The notes under the pieces: model-generated
Told to the model about the DNA's origin: nothing
Databases searched by the model: none
Seen by the model: only the letters and a program-made list of their open reading frames with translations
Source: Gymnorhina tibicen
Taxonomy: Eukaryota > Chordata > Aves > Passeriformes > Artamidae
Reading direction: 5' to 3'
Assembly: GCA_013399875.1 (NCBI GenBank)
Contig: VXAZ01003463.1
Location: 92,606-156,605, forward strand
Length of the DNA stretch: 64,000 bases
Position numbers and translations under genes: made by a program
Part shown: piece after piece, positions 46,041-59,204 of the stretch
Layout of the letters: every line of letters begins with the position of its first letter
How positions within the stretch are numbered: position 1 is the stretch's first letter

Positions 46041-49021
46041 GTGGGTTAATGTCCTGTTTGGGGTGGTTGTGAGGGAACCTGAGGGACCCGGACTCCTTAC
46101 GGTCATCAATTTTTAAATTTTTTTTAACTGTTTAGTCAATTCTGGCTCCTTCGAGTACCCAGATAAAACCCATCCAAGCCACGCAGCAGTTCAGGATCCA
46201 TGACAGTCATATTTCCTGTCTCCGGTGCCTCTGACTGGAGCGAGGGCTTTGCTGCTGCAGCCAAAGACTTCCCCTGGTCCCTTTCCAGTTAAATATCACT
46301 AGGGTCAGGAGTTGTGGCTCTGTTCTTTGAGCCAGCTGCTGGCATTTCTGGAGTTCCTTGTAAATCCCTGCTGCGGGAAGCTGTGCTGGGAGCAGCCTGC
46401 TGCCACGCTCCTCCCTAATCCTTGGAGCTGGCTCTCCAAGAGCTGGGCACGCTCCCGGCTCTCCCTGGCTCTGTGAGCAGGGAAAAAGGGAAAGCAAGAA
46501 AGAAATATTTATGTTTGCTGCAGAGCCAGCTGGGGAAGCCACCAAAGGGGAAAAGAGTGATGGGGTAGCGATGTCCTGGCTGCTTTCTCCTTTCTCTCGG
46601 TCTCGAAGAGCAGAGATTAATGACATAACAATGGGAGCACGGCAGGGTAAGAGGAAATGTTCAGTGTCATTTATCAGTCTGGGATGGGCTGATGCCGTCC
46701 CTTACTCATCCCTAAGTCTAAGGGTGTTCCAGGATCCTCCTTTGACTCAGGGCTGCTCACTGGGGGATGGCCTCAGGCAGTGCAGGGAGCCAGGTCTGTG
46801 GGTTATTGGCATCCCTGCTGATCCCCGTGGCTCCAGGATGGATCTGGTAGCCAAGAACACAAAGAGATGGGCCCCTGCGTGTGCATGGGAGGGAGGGAAG
46901 GTTCCTTGTGGCTCTGCCGAGGTTTCTTTCACGTGGTACAGGCTGCTGAGTGATGAACAGCGGGGAACACAAGTGCTGACACACAGCTGTCATGTTCCAG
47001 GGCTCCAACCAAGAGGGAGAGCCTGTCCCAGACTGATCCCAAGCCTCCTGTGCTCCAGGTGAGGGCTGCAGCCCCAGGCTCCTGGGTTCTTCCCATCTTC
47101 AGGTTGAGACGGGTGAGAGCGTTCTCATGCAGGGGGCAAAGAATTTGAGGAATCTGTTACAGGAAGCTGGAGGAACAAACAACGCCGGCTTGTTTAGAGA
47201 GTGATGGGGCTGTTAACTGTGAGTTTAATGCCAGCTATGGATGTACCCTCTGGAATCACTGCTGGGCCAGGTGTGAGCGTGAAGGCAATGGGACAGGAGG
47301 GAAACGAAGCAAACAGTCCTCACACCCTCCTGTTCTCCTCACACAGCATCTCCTGCCACCGCTGTTCCAGTCCCGGCCTCGCTGTTCCCCTGGCCCTGGA
47401 CTTGGGGATGTTCCCAATGCCTTTAAGGGTCTTCAGTCTTTGATTTGCTGGGGGAATGCTCAGGCTGGCAGCACGGCTTGTGTCAGTCCCAGCAGGCTGA
47501 TTGTGCCACCAGGGCTGCCTGGAAAAGGGCACCCAGGGCCCCCTTTGGTGCACCCAGGGCCCCTCGTGCCACAGCAGCCGGCTCTGTGAGACCCCTGGCT
47601 CAGGGATGTCGAACACAAACCTTGTTTTTGAGCGGAAAAACTCGTCCCAGGAAAGATTTTTCCATTAAATCTGCTGTCTCCTCACACCAGCCTCTGATGT
47701 GGCGCAAGGGGTGTCTTTGGAGGTGAATCCTGAGCTGAATGTGCCGCCCACTGCCAGGACTGCATTTGTAGAAGACTAAAATATTCTTGGAGGTTTTTTG
47801 GCTCAGAGTGGCAGAAGGTTGCTTGCTCACGAACTGGGAAGAGCCTCTGGAGGTGGAATATTCCCGGGTGCCGGGCAGTGGTTCCTGAGGCTCGTAAAGG
47901 CTCTCAGAGCCCCTCACAGAGGGCTGGGTGTGTTTAGTGAAGCTTGAGCCGAAGTTATTTGTCTTCTGCTGATTTCCAAGCCGTGTAAAAATTAACCTAA
48001 ATGAATGAGCCTTGATTAGTTTCCACCAGCTCTGACATCAGACAGGCCCTGATGTAAAATTAAGGTAAAAGAATCTAATTTTAATCATCTACTGCAAAGG
48101 GAAAGGTGCCCTGCATGGGAGCAGAGGCGCCTTGGGAACCTGGGGATGCAGTTCCTTCTGCAGGGATAGCAGAGGGAGAACTGAGCAGAGATGATCTTGG
48201 GGGGCCACAGTCCCAACACAGGAATTATTGGTCTTATCCTACCAGAGGATGGGCTTAAACCCGTTAATTATGAAATCAAGACACCGAGCTTTAGCACTTG
48301 GAGCTTTGCTTGTACCGGCTCAAAGGGAAGGGGGAGAAGTGGCACAGCTCAGAACTGCCTGGGGCGGCCCAGGAACCTTCCTGGTGTCTCCTTCCCTTTG
48401 CTCTGGGTGAGTGGGGCTCTGCCCCGGGTTATGGAAATGGGGGGAAAAGGGGGTGCAGGTGGGAGCAGTCCCTGGAGGCACCGCTGTCCTGCTGCCACGC
48501 TCAGCCTGAGTGCCTTCTTGGGATTTTCCAGGATGAGCAGGGCAGGGGCTGGTGGAGCAGGACAGTTTGCCTCACGCCTCGGGAGATCCACCCAGCGATG
48601 CTGTCAGACCTCTCTGGGAAGGAAGGAAGGATGTGGAAATTCCCTGTTGCAAGTGTGAGAGCAACTCTTCCTTACCCAACAGTTTTCCTAAAAATAGTGG
48701 GGCTTTGCTCAGCTACGTCTTGGGAAGCTGCCACAAGAATATAAAGTCAGACCTCTCTGAATAACTGTGGTGTCACTGCTACAATAACAGCCCAAAAGCT
48801 TGACCCCGTGGAGCCCCACGAAGGCAAGAAAATCCTGCCAGAGTGAGCTGTGCTGGCCAAAAAAATGGTTTGTGGTTGCACACATGGCTTTGGAGGGGTG
48901 TGTAAACGTCTTCTGGAAAGTGGGGTTGTAAATCAGCAGCTGGGGTAAGGAACAACAGATCTGCTCAACAGAACCTGCCTAGTGAATAAATACTGAACTC
49001 TGGTTTACAACCACAGAGCAT
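46041..49021. other. Intergenic, no gene recognised
   Basis: No repeat family or exon was identified. Open frames of 140-183 codons on the plus strand near 46.5-48.7 kb lack family features. Confidence 0.55.
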
Positions 49022-49610
49022 CAGTAATCTCAGAATTATTAAAGTTGGAAAAGACCTCCAAGGCCCTCAAATCCAACCTGTGCCTGGTCCCCACCTTGTC
49101 CCCAGCCCAGAGCCCTGAGTGCCACCTCCAGGCCTTCCTGGGACCCCTCCAGGGATGGGGACTCTAAACCTTCCTGGGCAGTTCCAAGGCCTGACCTCCC
49201 TTTCCATGGGGAAATTCCTGCTGGTGTCCAGCCTGAGCCTCCCCTGGCCCGGCCTGAGGCCGTTCCCTCTCCTCCTGTCCCTGTTCCCGGGGAGCAGAGC
49301 CCGCCCCCCCCGGCTGCCCCCTCCTGTCAGGGACTTGTGCAGAGCCACAAGGCCCCCCCTGAGCCTCCTTTTCTCCAGGCTGAGCCCCTTTCCCAGCTCC
49401 CTCAGCCTCTCCTGGGGCTCCAGCCCCTTCCCAGCTCCGTTCCCTTCCCTGGACACGCTCCAGCTCCTCAATGTCCCCCTTGCCATGAGGGGCCAGAACT
49501 GGACACAGCACCCGAGGTGCCCCAGCAGTGCCCAGGAAGGGGGGCAATGACTCTTCTGGTCCTGCTAGCCACTCTCCTCCTGATACAGGCCAGGACAGGA
49601 CTGGCCATCA
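49022..49610 (-). mobile_element. CR1 LINE 3' region, about 590 bp
   Basis: The longest reverse CR1. It starts at CAGAATTATTAAAGTTGGAA and passes through TTGTCCCCAGCCCAGAGCCC, CTCCTTTTCTCCAGGCTGAG and CCAGAACTGGACACAGCACC to CTCCTGATACAGGCCAGGA. Open frames across it are CR1 antisense, not genes. Confidence 0.92.
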
Positions 49611-52600
49611 GTGTGAGACAGGGATGGCTCCAGCGCTTTTAACTTATGTGAGGGTTGGCTACAGCTGATGGGTGAAGATCCTTTTCCACCTTCCTTACCT
49701 CATCTCCTCTATTAAAGAGCTTTAAAAGGAAACTTCTGGAGGTAAAACCAATGAGACGTCACCATGTGTGAGGCAGGGAGAGTTTCAGGGACCGTGTGGT
49801 TCCAGATTTGCAGACAGACACCGGAATTTTGCCCAGGCTCTAGCACCTTTCCTACCTTCTCACCAGATAACCTGGCAGCAGGCAGGAACAGCCCAACTTC
49901 TAGAAGAAAAAACCATTTCGTATCTCCTTGGTTTTGCTCTAGAGATTCCCCTGATTTCCATACAGATGCCCCACTTCCTTTTCTTCGCCCGGTGAAGTCA
50001 TCTTGCTGCAGGCCACGAGCAGTGCCCCTCTGGAAGGGTTTCACCGCCGGGAGCGGGGAAGCGCGGCGAGCACAGCCCTGTTCCGCGTGATTTCCCACAT
50101 GGCAGAGCTTCGCCCGGCCATGGCTCCGTCCCCCTGCAGGCAGGAATGTGCCTCCACATCCTGTCTGCAGGGATGAGCTCAGTCCCGGGGAGATGCTGGC
50201 GCGCCTTCGGAGTCTGGGCTGCCAGCAGGGAACGCTGGGCCCCTTCCCCTCCTGGCAGTGGTCTCATACGGAATTAATGAGTTTATTCTCCTCCAACGAG
50301 GCGGGGAGGGAAGGGTGTTTTGTGCCAGCTGTTGGGAGGGGACAGCCCTGAGGGTTGGTGCAGGAGCCAACCTCAGGCTCTGCTTCTGGGAAGTGCTACA
50401 AACATCTTCCCACCCAAACAGGCTCTGGTTCGGCTCAGGAACGAGGGTCAGGGAGCAATTCCTACTTCTGGGATCTCTGGAATTAACTAAGGAAGGGAGG
50501 TGATCCCTGACAGAACCAACTCATCACTGGTGGAGTCTGGAAGCATCCAGGCTAACACCCAAATTCCAGACTGCAGGTTGGAGCCACCCCTGTTCCTTTA
50601 GCTGACACCCATCAGCCAAATCTGTTACTGTGGAAACCTTAATTAATTTTTCCCTTTGTTATTTTGTTTCTGTTTACAGAAATAGCAATTTATGGTGTCG
50701 GTCCAATGGGGCCTATTGTGAGAATTAGCAATTTGCTTAATCCCCATAAAGGCCTATTTTCTGAATCATAAATCCTGTTCTGTGTCAGTGTTCTGAAATT
50801 CTAAAGAAATCCCAGCACACAGCAGGGTTTTGCTGAACAATCTCCGTATTGTTGAGTAAAAAGCAGTTAAATGGGAGTTTTTCATTCAAAAGCAGGGCAC
50901 TTATCTTTGGGATGCAATGTTTATTTTTCCGGGGTTTTTTTGGAGGGGATGTTGTCAGTGAGACTTGGGCACCCTGAAAAATGCAGGTGAGATTCAGCTA
51001 TGTCTACAAACTAAAAACGAAACCTGTGGAATTGAAAACGACTCAATCAGATGAGACTGGAACAAAATTCTCTAAAGCCCTTACCAGCTCATGGAAGTGT
51101 CTGAACCTTGTCCTCGTGTGAATAGGGTTTAATTTCACTGCTCTGGAAATGCCAGGATTAATAAATTTTTGTGTGTATTCTGAATGGAATTAATAGTTTA
51201 TATAAAAAATCCTCAGCCCTACACATTTATAACACACAATAAACTTTGACATGGGGAAATGTCTGCCCTTCCCAGCTGTGAATAGAGCACTTGGTGGGTG
51301 CTTATTAGAATAAAAAACCACTCAGGAATAAATATGAATCCAATTAATTTTATTTTTTCGCTTTGAGACACAAAGTACATTTTAAAGAACTACCTACAAA
51401 CCTAATTTCCCAAAGAAATAGCATCAAGTATAATAGATCTAAACTTTATACCATGAATTTCACAATTTCTCTCCCATAAAATTAAGACATCTCTATGTAC
51501 AGTACCAATAAATATGCAGCAAACATTTTCAGTGCCTTTTTTTGACGTTTTAATATAAAACTCTACAATCAATGGCAGAACATAAGGAGGTTTGTGCAAG
51601 AATGAGAGCAGCTGGAAAGCTATTTTAGTTCATAATTCAGCAAAAAAACCCTAACACTGCTGACTTATGTTGCTTAATAAACTGGGTTATGATCTCCCAG
51701 GCAATGCCTTTCGTGTTGTTCCGAGGGATTTAACAATCAGGGATTTGGAAGTGTCACGGCACAGTTCGCGCTCCGAGAGGGAATTGCAGCACCAGGACTC
51801 CCAAAGAAATGGAAGCGGAGCTCTCATTTCCTTTGGGAGCCTGTCTGGATGCCGAGGGGGGGGTGGGAAACACATCCCTGTGCATCAGCTGGGATTTTTT
51901 ACAGCGTCAAGACCTTCCTGGCAGGGAAAATCACCTCCAGTTCATCGCAGCTCGTGCTGCATCCTCCACGGGAACAAAAGCCCTGCCGAGGTAAACCCCA
52001 AAGCTGGATGGGGGCTGGATGGATCCCGCCGGGATCTCGTCCCCAGCTGGGAAAAGGGGGCTTCGTGCAAGGACGGAGCTGAGGGGGCCCAGTCCAGCCG
52101 TGGTTGGGCATCGCAGCCAGCAGGTGAGAGCTGGCAATGTTCAGCTCCCGTGGGGAGCGTCCTGCTCTGAGGATGGATTTCGTGGGGTAACGTTCCAGGG
52201 TGAGAGCGAGGCTCACCCTCAGGATTCGTGTCGTGTGTAGTCAGCATTAAACCCCGTGGGAATCCTGCCCACGAAGATTTGCCCACCCACCCCAGAGTGA
52301 GAGCAGTGGGGTTCTCCCTTTCACCACGTTCTTGGGTCGTCTTTACCCAGAAAAACACCACAAAAAACCCCTCTGCAGCCTGGGAGAGAAGCACCTCGGT
52401 TATCCCCACCTTCCCTAGGACGCGCAGCCTTTCAGGGATGTGCCTCTCTCCCCCTCCGCTCTCGAGAGGGAGCCTGGAGATTTATTGAGAGCAGACAGCT
52501 TTTATATGATCAAAGGAAGCCAAAATGCAGCACAACGCTCACACTCAGTGTGTTTAGACCACAAAGAATCTCAAGTTATTACCCTAAATGTGCAAAGCAC

Positions 52601-55600
52601 GGAGTAAGATGGCAGTGAGATTGAATTCTGCTCTGCTCAAGTTAAAATAGGAAATAATAATAATAAAATTCCGTTTTGCTTTTGCTAAATGTGAGGTAGA
52701 TATTGGATTAAAAAGAACAAAAACCAACGTAACAGCAAATAACATCTTTTTGGTGTCGCAGGGGAAAGCAGCCTGATTCCCACTGTCTAATTAACTCCTG
52801 GCTGATCTACAGAGGCTGTTAGCAAAACCTCTCAGGGATTTGCAAGTGGATGAAAAGCAGGGGAAACAAATGTCCTCCATCAGAGTATTCCAGTGAAAAC
52901 CTTCCTGGAGCCAGAGCACAGAGCCCTTCACCAGAAACCTCTTCTGAAGCAATTTAGATGTGATCCTCTGAGTTCAAGCCGGGAAAGCAAAATAAATTTG
53001 GGGAATACGGAATAATGTGGCAAATGGGAGAATGTTTCTCAGTTCTGGTGGTGGAAAGAAAGGAATTAGCATTCTTGGCAGCAGAGGAATTGAGGATAAC
53101 AGCAGCCAGGATGAGGAGTAAATATCCAGGGGATGCTGCTGTTCTGCTGGAAGGGCGAGGACAGCAAAGCTGGAGCTAGAACAGGGTTAGCGGTGCCCAG
53201 AGCTCTGCTGCCTCCACTCTGACTCTCATTTGGCCAACATTTCCTGCTTGGGTTGTGCCTGTCAGCCAGGAGCTGAGCACTCGGGAACACGGAATTCCCA
53301 AAATGCTGAGGTGTTTTTGTGTACGGTTTTTGCCTCATGAAGTGCAAGTGTCTCTAAATTCCATGGGGAAAGTCTGGACCCGACTTCGCTCTGCTGAGGG
53401 ACCTCTAACTGCCTAAAATAATGATTATTCACACATTTACACACGATAAAAAGTGGTTTTTCACACATCAGCACTACCTGGCTGCATTAGCTGGTCGCTC
53501 TTCATTGTGATTAGTGTTTTGGGAAGGGGACCGGGATCAAAAGTGGTCACATCCGTTAAGTTGCGTTTTTATTATCACAAAACTTGGGAAAAAATAAAGA
53601 AGCTAAGTCAGTTCTTGTGGTAAAGATACATCTCAGTGCTGAGGCACAAGACAAAAGACAATCCCTCCTAGAAAATCCCTTACAATAGCAAAATGCTATT
53701 ACTGGTGTGCAACACCCAGATGTGGGCAAAGATCCTTGACATTTTCCGATTCTTCTAAAGAACGAATTCTCTCCTCATTTCTCACCTGAAATGATGGGCC
53801 GCTCAGAAGATAAATAACACAAACAACAGGGCGGTCAGTTGTGCCATAGAGGGGTGAAAAAACAAGATTCCTTCAAAATTCTGGAATATTGTGTTGAAAT
53901 CCTCAAGCGAGTTCCTAAATCTGTTGGGCTTGGTCGGGGACCCCCTTTGTGGAGGGGTTGGCTCCTCACATCCCCTGCCACATCCAAAATCATCTCAGCA
54001 GCACCTTTCAGGGTGATGTTTCACACCCTTGGACACTGATCCTGCCAACACCCCTGTGCTGGACGGTTCCTTAATTTGGAAGATTGCCAAACCACGAGGG
54101 AGCTGAGGATAAACGCAATTGAAACTTTCTATCCATGTTTAATTTGAGGAATGCAGATTTTACTCCTCCCACGCACCAAAGAGGAGCTGGTTTTCACCCT
54201 TCAGCCACGTGCTCAGGGCTGCGCTCAGCGCCAATAAATGTTGGTAGGATTTGGAGCTGTTTTCTTTGTACCTTGATTAAAATTTACTTCTGCATGTGCA
54301 TGGAGAGAAAGTTAATGCTTATTTATCAACATCCAGTTTTCAAGGGGAAAGGAAGTGGCAGGTAATGAACTCTTTTTGTGGATTTGGGTTATGCTTAGTG
54401 TTAGTTTTTTTGGGGGATGAAAGAGTTTATGGAAGAAGACAACCCCTAAGATCTAGAATATTTTGAGCAGTTGTTAAAAAATAATAATAATTTGATACTT
54501 CTTCTTTCAGTGGTTTTGTTCTGAAAAGTGCTTTCAGGTTCTTTTTCCCAAGAAATGGAAAGGTTAAAACCTGAAATCATAAGTTTTACCTCATTTAGGC
54601 CAAGCTGCCTATTTCACCCTTTTTTCTCCACGTTCCATTTCTTTTCCCCGATAATGGTTTTAGTTTCACGGCCACCCAAAAAAAAACCATGTGTTCAGCT
54701 CGACCACAGACTTTGAGGTCACTGCTTCCTATGACCAGATTTCATCAGCTTCTCATTTAATTGAAAATGCTGATGTCTGTGCATTTTCACATCTCCAGAA
54801 ACGCTTTACATCTTCCAACTCAACAAACGCAAATTCCTGAGAACGCTCGTGTCCTTATTTAGCTTTAAAAAACCCAACAATCTGAGAATCCACGGTTTAG
54901 GTTCATTCTGTTGGACATATTTCCCTTTAAGCTTGATTTTTGTCACACTTAAGTGGCTTTACTCTGAATTCACACCTTTGACTTCTGTGGAAGAATAGCT
55001 GATCTAAACCAGGGTCAGAATGAGCCCCTGAACACTTATTTTATGTGCTGGTCACTGGCACAGTAACACTACTAGCACTGAAAAGGGGGGGAAAAGGGAA
55101 TAAAGAGAATTTCCATGAGGATACATGTGGGGGGTCAATATGCCTGCACCACTTTAAAACAAGTAATGCCACATATATTGGTTCATGTCCTATAAAATGT
55201 GTGCTGAATGGGCTCAAAGCTGGTGTGGGTAACGCGGTGCAGAAGCTCTAACTGGACTAAAATAAATATTTTTTATGGATAATGGATCAAGAGAATCGCA
55301 CCTGGAATGGAGCTGCAGCAGGCAACCTTCTGCTGGTGGAATTCATCTTTTTAGTGTGCAGTGGACGCAAATTATGTGCTAAAAAAGGCTCATTATTGCC
55401 AATTCCTGGAATTTCTATGGAATATCTACAAAAATATATTTCTCTCTGTGTGTAAATATCCCACAGAAGGCTCTTTGACTGAATGCCAAATGTTGCATTC
55501 CCCACTCCTCTCCCACAGCCCTCGCAATTCCCATCATTCACACACCAGGACTGAGTGATGATGCCTCAGGATACAGTTTTCCTGGAAATCTGCTGTCCCA

Positions 55601-58374
55601 GCCTACCAGGATTGCCTTGTGCCCTCAGAACAATCAGCTCATTCATAGAAAAGAGAAGCCTTCTGAATTACTGTAATTATCCCAGAAAAAAGAAAGAGAA
55701 TTTCCCCTCCAATTTCCTCCAAGGATAAACCAAATTAACCCTGTTTTGCACTTCGCAGAAGCTCTCCTGCCTGATTGCTGGGAATCACCCGTCTCGGAAA
55801 GATGATTTCAGATCTTCCTTTACGACACTGACCATGGTGTTCCGTGTGCTGGTCACCTAAAGTGCCCCACCTATTCCAAAAAGCTGCAGGTTTTGTGTTT
55901 TTCACGAGTTCAGATCCCGTATTGGACACGCGACCGAGCGATCAAAGACTCGGCGTGAGCTGTTGAAGGGAGCACGTCAGAAAATCTGAGATGTGGAAAG
56001 TCTCAGGGTTTCAGAGGGAATAATTTTGCCTGGAAGCGCCAAGAGTGGGGGATTTCGCCAGGTTTTGCCACGGTGTGGGGGGGGTCTCTGAGCAGGAAGA
56101 AGAGCCCTGAAAAGGAGCTGGGTCTCCAGAACCCTTTCTGAGGAGTAACAAGGCCGAGGTCGTGTGTGCCAAGCACTGAATGGATACTTGGGGAGTAACT
56201 GCTCCAGGCTCAGCTTAAAAAATAGGCTGAGCAGGTGGAGAAAACAGGAATAAGGACTCCAAGATGGAATTGATCTGGATAATAAAGACATAAGAGGATC
56301 CCTTGACTCAGAGTGTTTCCATCTGCCTGCAGGATCATTAAATTTACTTTCTCCAATCCAAACCTATTTTGAGATGTCAGTTTTCTTTGTGCACTGGAGA
56401 AACTGGGTGTAAAAAATGGCATTTGGATAAAGAAGTGTCCTTGCACCTATTGGACAGGGCCAGGAAGGCTGGAAGGAGCAAGGGATCAAGAGGACAGCTG
56501 AGATGGGGATGGGGGGAGAGCAAAGAATGAGTCAAAGAAAGGATGGGAAGCCAAACTGGGATGAGGTTTTGATGCAGGGAGTTTGTCAAGGTCCCCAAAC
56601 GGGCAGAGTTGTGCCAGGGGCCAACACTCAGTGGTGAGACTCAAGGAAAATCTGGAAGCAAGAAGACAGCCACAGAGAGGCAAAGAGGGCAGGGCAGGGT
56701 GTGCCTGCTGTGATGTGCCTCATGCTGGCTCTGTGGATAAAACAAGGAAGGACTGAGACTGTGGGATCCAGGAATTGCAGGATAGCGAAGAATGGGCAAA
56801 AAGCCGCCTTTTTGAGATGATTTACCACAAAAGACCTGCCAGTTTTCATGTCACAGGAAGGTCCTTACACCAAGACGTGAAGAGATCCTGGTGTTGCCTG
56901 GACCTTCCCTCCTCCTGCTCTGCTCCTCTCCTCCCCTCCCAACCTCCTTGGCCTCTCTCCCTGCTCCAGCTGCTCCACTGAGTTCTCCTCGTCGTCTCAA
57001 ACAGATCTTCCCAGAGCAATAAGTGATCTCCTGGTGGGAAGAGGTTTGCCATGGGCAAAGCTGCAGGATCCCACATGGGGCTGTCTCCACTAAAAAGCCT
57101 CTGCCCAGCTGAGCTCTCCAGATACAACCCCTCACCCCCAGTGCTGCGATTCCCCACCTCAGCGTCTCCCCAGCACTAAGGGGGGACCCTGGGCTCCGCC
57201 ACGGCTTTGGGTGGAAACATCAGCTCAGGCAACAAAGCCTTGCTGTCATTTCTGGGCAAGAAGTGGAAAAATGGAGGAAATCCACGGAGGTGAGGCAGGG
57301 AAGAGCTGCAGAGAGGGGAGCCTGGTTGGTTGGGCGGTGGGTGCTCGGCTGTGAGACCTCGGGGCTGTTCGGGGTGTGAAGTCCCAATCCATGAGGACAC
57401 AAACCTGAGCCATTGTTGGAGATGTGCTTGCTGCAGGAGGGGAGGGAAAAATGGGAATTTCCCTGAGAGACAGAAAGGTCTGTGGAAATGGATAACTGCA
57501 AGGTGGGAAGTTAAACGCTCCTGAGCTCCACCAGGGTCGTGTCTTTGGATCTTTTCACCTCGTGTGGGGACAGCTGGTGGCCAACCTTCACCCAGGGCAA
57601 GGCTGGGAGTCCCTTGGGGTCGGGGGCCACCATCAGCGATGGCTGGAGCACCATCCAGTGATTTTTTTAGTTGCGCTTGCTTTGCCTCAAATATAACGGA
57701 AAGCAAAACACCGCAGAGGTTTTCTCCCAAAATTTCGGCGTGTGATTTAAAAATGCGCAGAATTTTGCTCTGCGTCTCTCTCTGCCTTGGGGTTTTTGTT
57801 TTCCGTTATCCTAGAGTTAGGACCTGGAGGGGACAGCCCACTTTCATGCTGAAACAGAAAGTGTTTTGTGTGTTCCCTAGCTCTTTTTCAGAACGTTTTG
57901 AGGCTGTATATGGACTTAGAGAACTGTAAACAATTTTTTGGAAAAACCAAAAATCTCAAGTAGCTTCTGCAAAGCACAAGATATAATTTTAATCTACTTT
58001 ACAGGGAAGTTGGAAGGGATTAATTAAGCAGTTAATAATTAACCTGAGCTTTATGTTAGTGCAAAGTACTGAGTAAATCTATTAATAAGGAAATTATGAG
58101 AAGTAATTACCTTCTAGAATGAAAATCTGAAGAAGGGTCATGCAAAACTATACTGGAAGTGCTGGAGAAAGCTCAAAACCTTTTTTTTTTTTTTTTTTTG
58201 GAGTTGAGGAATCTGTACATTGAAGGTGGAATTAGTGACATGGCCTACCTCAATACTCAAGATCATCATTCCTACCCACAGGTATCAACCGTTCCTCCTT
58301 AGCTTATAAAGTTTTGAAGAACTTTCAACTGTTACTTCCAAAAATACGGTTTTTTCCTCCAATATGACTTTCAT
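49611..58374. other. Long intergenic region left of TNFSF15
   Basis: About 8.8 kb without CR1 or a recognised exon. The 50640-51660 block is AT-rich and looks single-copy. The part at 53510-53960 is AT-rich with AATAAA-like motifs on the minus strand and could be a decayed LTR, but no ends or target duplication could be defined. TNFSF15 3' regulatory sequence may lie at the right end. Confidence 0.5.
58181..58199. repeat. Poly-T run, 19 bases
   Basis: An uninterrupted run of 19 T on the plus strand. It could be a simple mononucleotide tract or the A-tail of an old minus-strand insertion. No adjoining element was recognised. Confidence 0.8.
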
Positions 58375-58570
58375 TTTTCTGTTTTGGCTTTTCTTTGTTT
58401 GTTTTGGGGTTTTTTTGGTTGGGATTTTTTTTTGTTGTTCTTGTTTTTGGGTTTTTTTTTGTTGTTGTTTTGGGTTTTTTTTCTTTTTGGTTGGTTTGGG
58501 GGTTTTATTTGGTTTTTGGTTTTTTTGAGTTACTTTTTGGTTGTTTTTTGTTGGTTTTTTTGGGGGGGTT
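58375..58570. repeat. T/G-rich low-complexity tract
   Basis: The plus strand is almost entirely T with runs of G (TTTTGG, TTGTTG, TTTTTTGG) for about 195 bases. The minus strand is correspondingly A/C-rich and would form part of the TNFSF15 3' UTR or its downstream flank. The hydrophobic Phe/Leu/Gly open frames here are artefacts of this composition. Confidence 0.85.
58504..58509 (-). terminator. Possible poly(A) signal for TNFSF15
   Basis: On the minus strand there is an AATAAA hexamer about 270 nt beyond the TNFSF15 stop, inside an A/C-rich tract (T/G-rich on the plus strand). It is the first canonical hexamer I noticed downstream. TNF ligand genes often have long 3' UTRs, so later signals may be used instead. 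Confidence 0.3.
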
Positions 58571-58651
58571 ATTTCACTTCAACCTGCAGCTTCACCTTTC
58601 CCTACCTACGAAATCAAGGCTCTAGAGAGCTGCAGGGGAGTGATGGTACAA

Positions 58652-58674
58652 AAGAAGAAGAAGAAGAAGAAGGA
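58652..58674. repeat. (AAG)n microsatellite
   Basis: A short GAA/AAG trinucleotide run of about six units, roughly 100 bases beyond the TNFSF15 stop codon on that gene's 3' side. It would lie in the 3' UTR if transcription continues that far. Confidence 0.75.
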
Positions 58675-58776
58675 AAACAGCAGAGATCTCACCCCAACAC
58701 GCGCCCACAAAGCCAAAGTCCAACAAGGTCCCCCCAGTGACCCTGGAGGGATCCCCCACCAGCTGCTGCCAGAGCC

Positions 58777-59204
58777 CTACAGCAAAAACGCCCCAAAGAA
58801 GGTTCTGTGCTCCTTGGTGTAATCCACCAGCTTGATGTCACTCACGTTGACCATCAGCTTGTCTCCCACCTCCAAGGAGACAACAGCGCCCAGGTAAATG
58901 GGCTGGAACCAACCATTGCCGTTCTCACTGAGGGTCTTGGTGCCCATCAGCAGCTGGGTGGGCTCGGGGTAGCTGTCGGTGACCTTGGTGATGATCTCAG
59001 TGACAGAGCTGGCCTTGGTGCCACTCTCAATGGGCCCTCGGAACGTGACCTGAGCGTACACGTAGTAGTCCCCAGACACGGGAATCACCAGAGCGTTGCT
59101 GGAGTAACTCAGGTTGTTCTTGGTGAAGGCCAGGCCTCGCTTGTCTTCCCACTGCAGGATGGGCAGGTGGTTCCCCACAGTGCCGGGCAGGTCCTGCTTC
59201 TTCA
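58777..59204 (-). CDS. TNFSF15: TNFSF15 (TL1A) terminal coding exon, TNF homology domain
   Basis: This is the last coding exon of a TNF-superfamily ligand. In vertebrates TL1A is a type II membrane or shed trimeric cytokine that binds DR3 (TNFRSF25) and decoy receptor 3, costimulating T cells and acting on endothelium. The minus strand has a strong acceptor (pyrimidine tract, then AG at 59206-59205), an open frame of 141 codons after a split valine codon, and a TAG stop at 58779-58777. Visible TNF-domain marks are the first strand ([17 protein letters not shown]), the central [14 protein letters not shown] motif, the TL1A-typical [16 protein letters not shown] stretch, the [19 protein letters not shown] strand pair and the terminal FFGAFLL. 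Possible N-glycosylation sites are NLS and NVS. It contains no cysteine, and the loop after TFRG is about nine residues shorter than in human TL1A as I recall it. The acceptor phase is 1. The cytoplasmic and transmembrane exons are not confidently located and would lie at higher coordinates. Confidence 0.93.

Noticed and set aside
49022..49610. Overlapping Pro/Leu-rich frames as coding sequence
   Set aside because: They lie entirely within a reverse-orientation CR1 3' region; similar frames recur in the other CR1 copies.
53510..53960. AT-rich block as a further LTR
   Set aside because: It has AATAAA-like motifs, but I could not define TG/CA ends or a target duplication, and no second copy was found in the window.
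58384..58740. Hydrophobic Phe/Leu/Gly/Trp frame as a membrane protein
   Set aside because: It is purely the translation of a T/G low-complexity tract.
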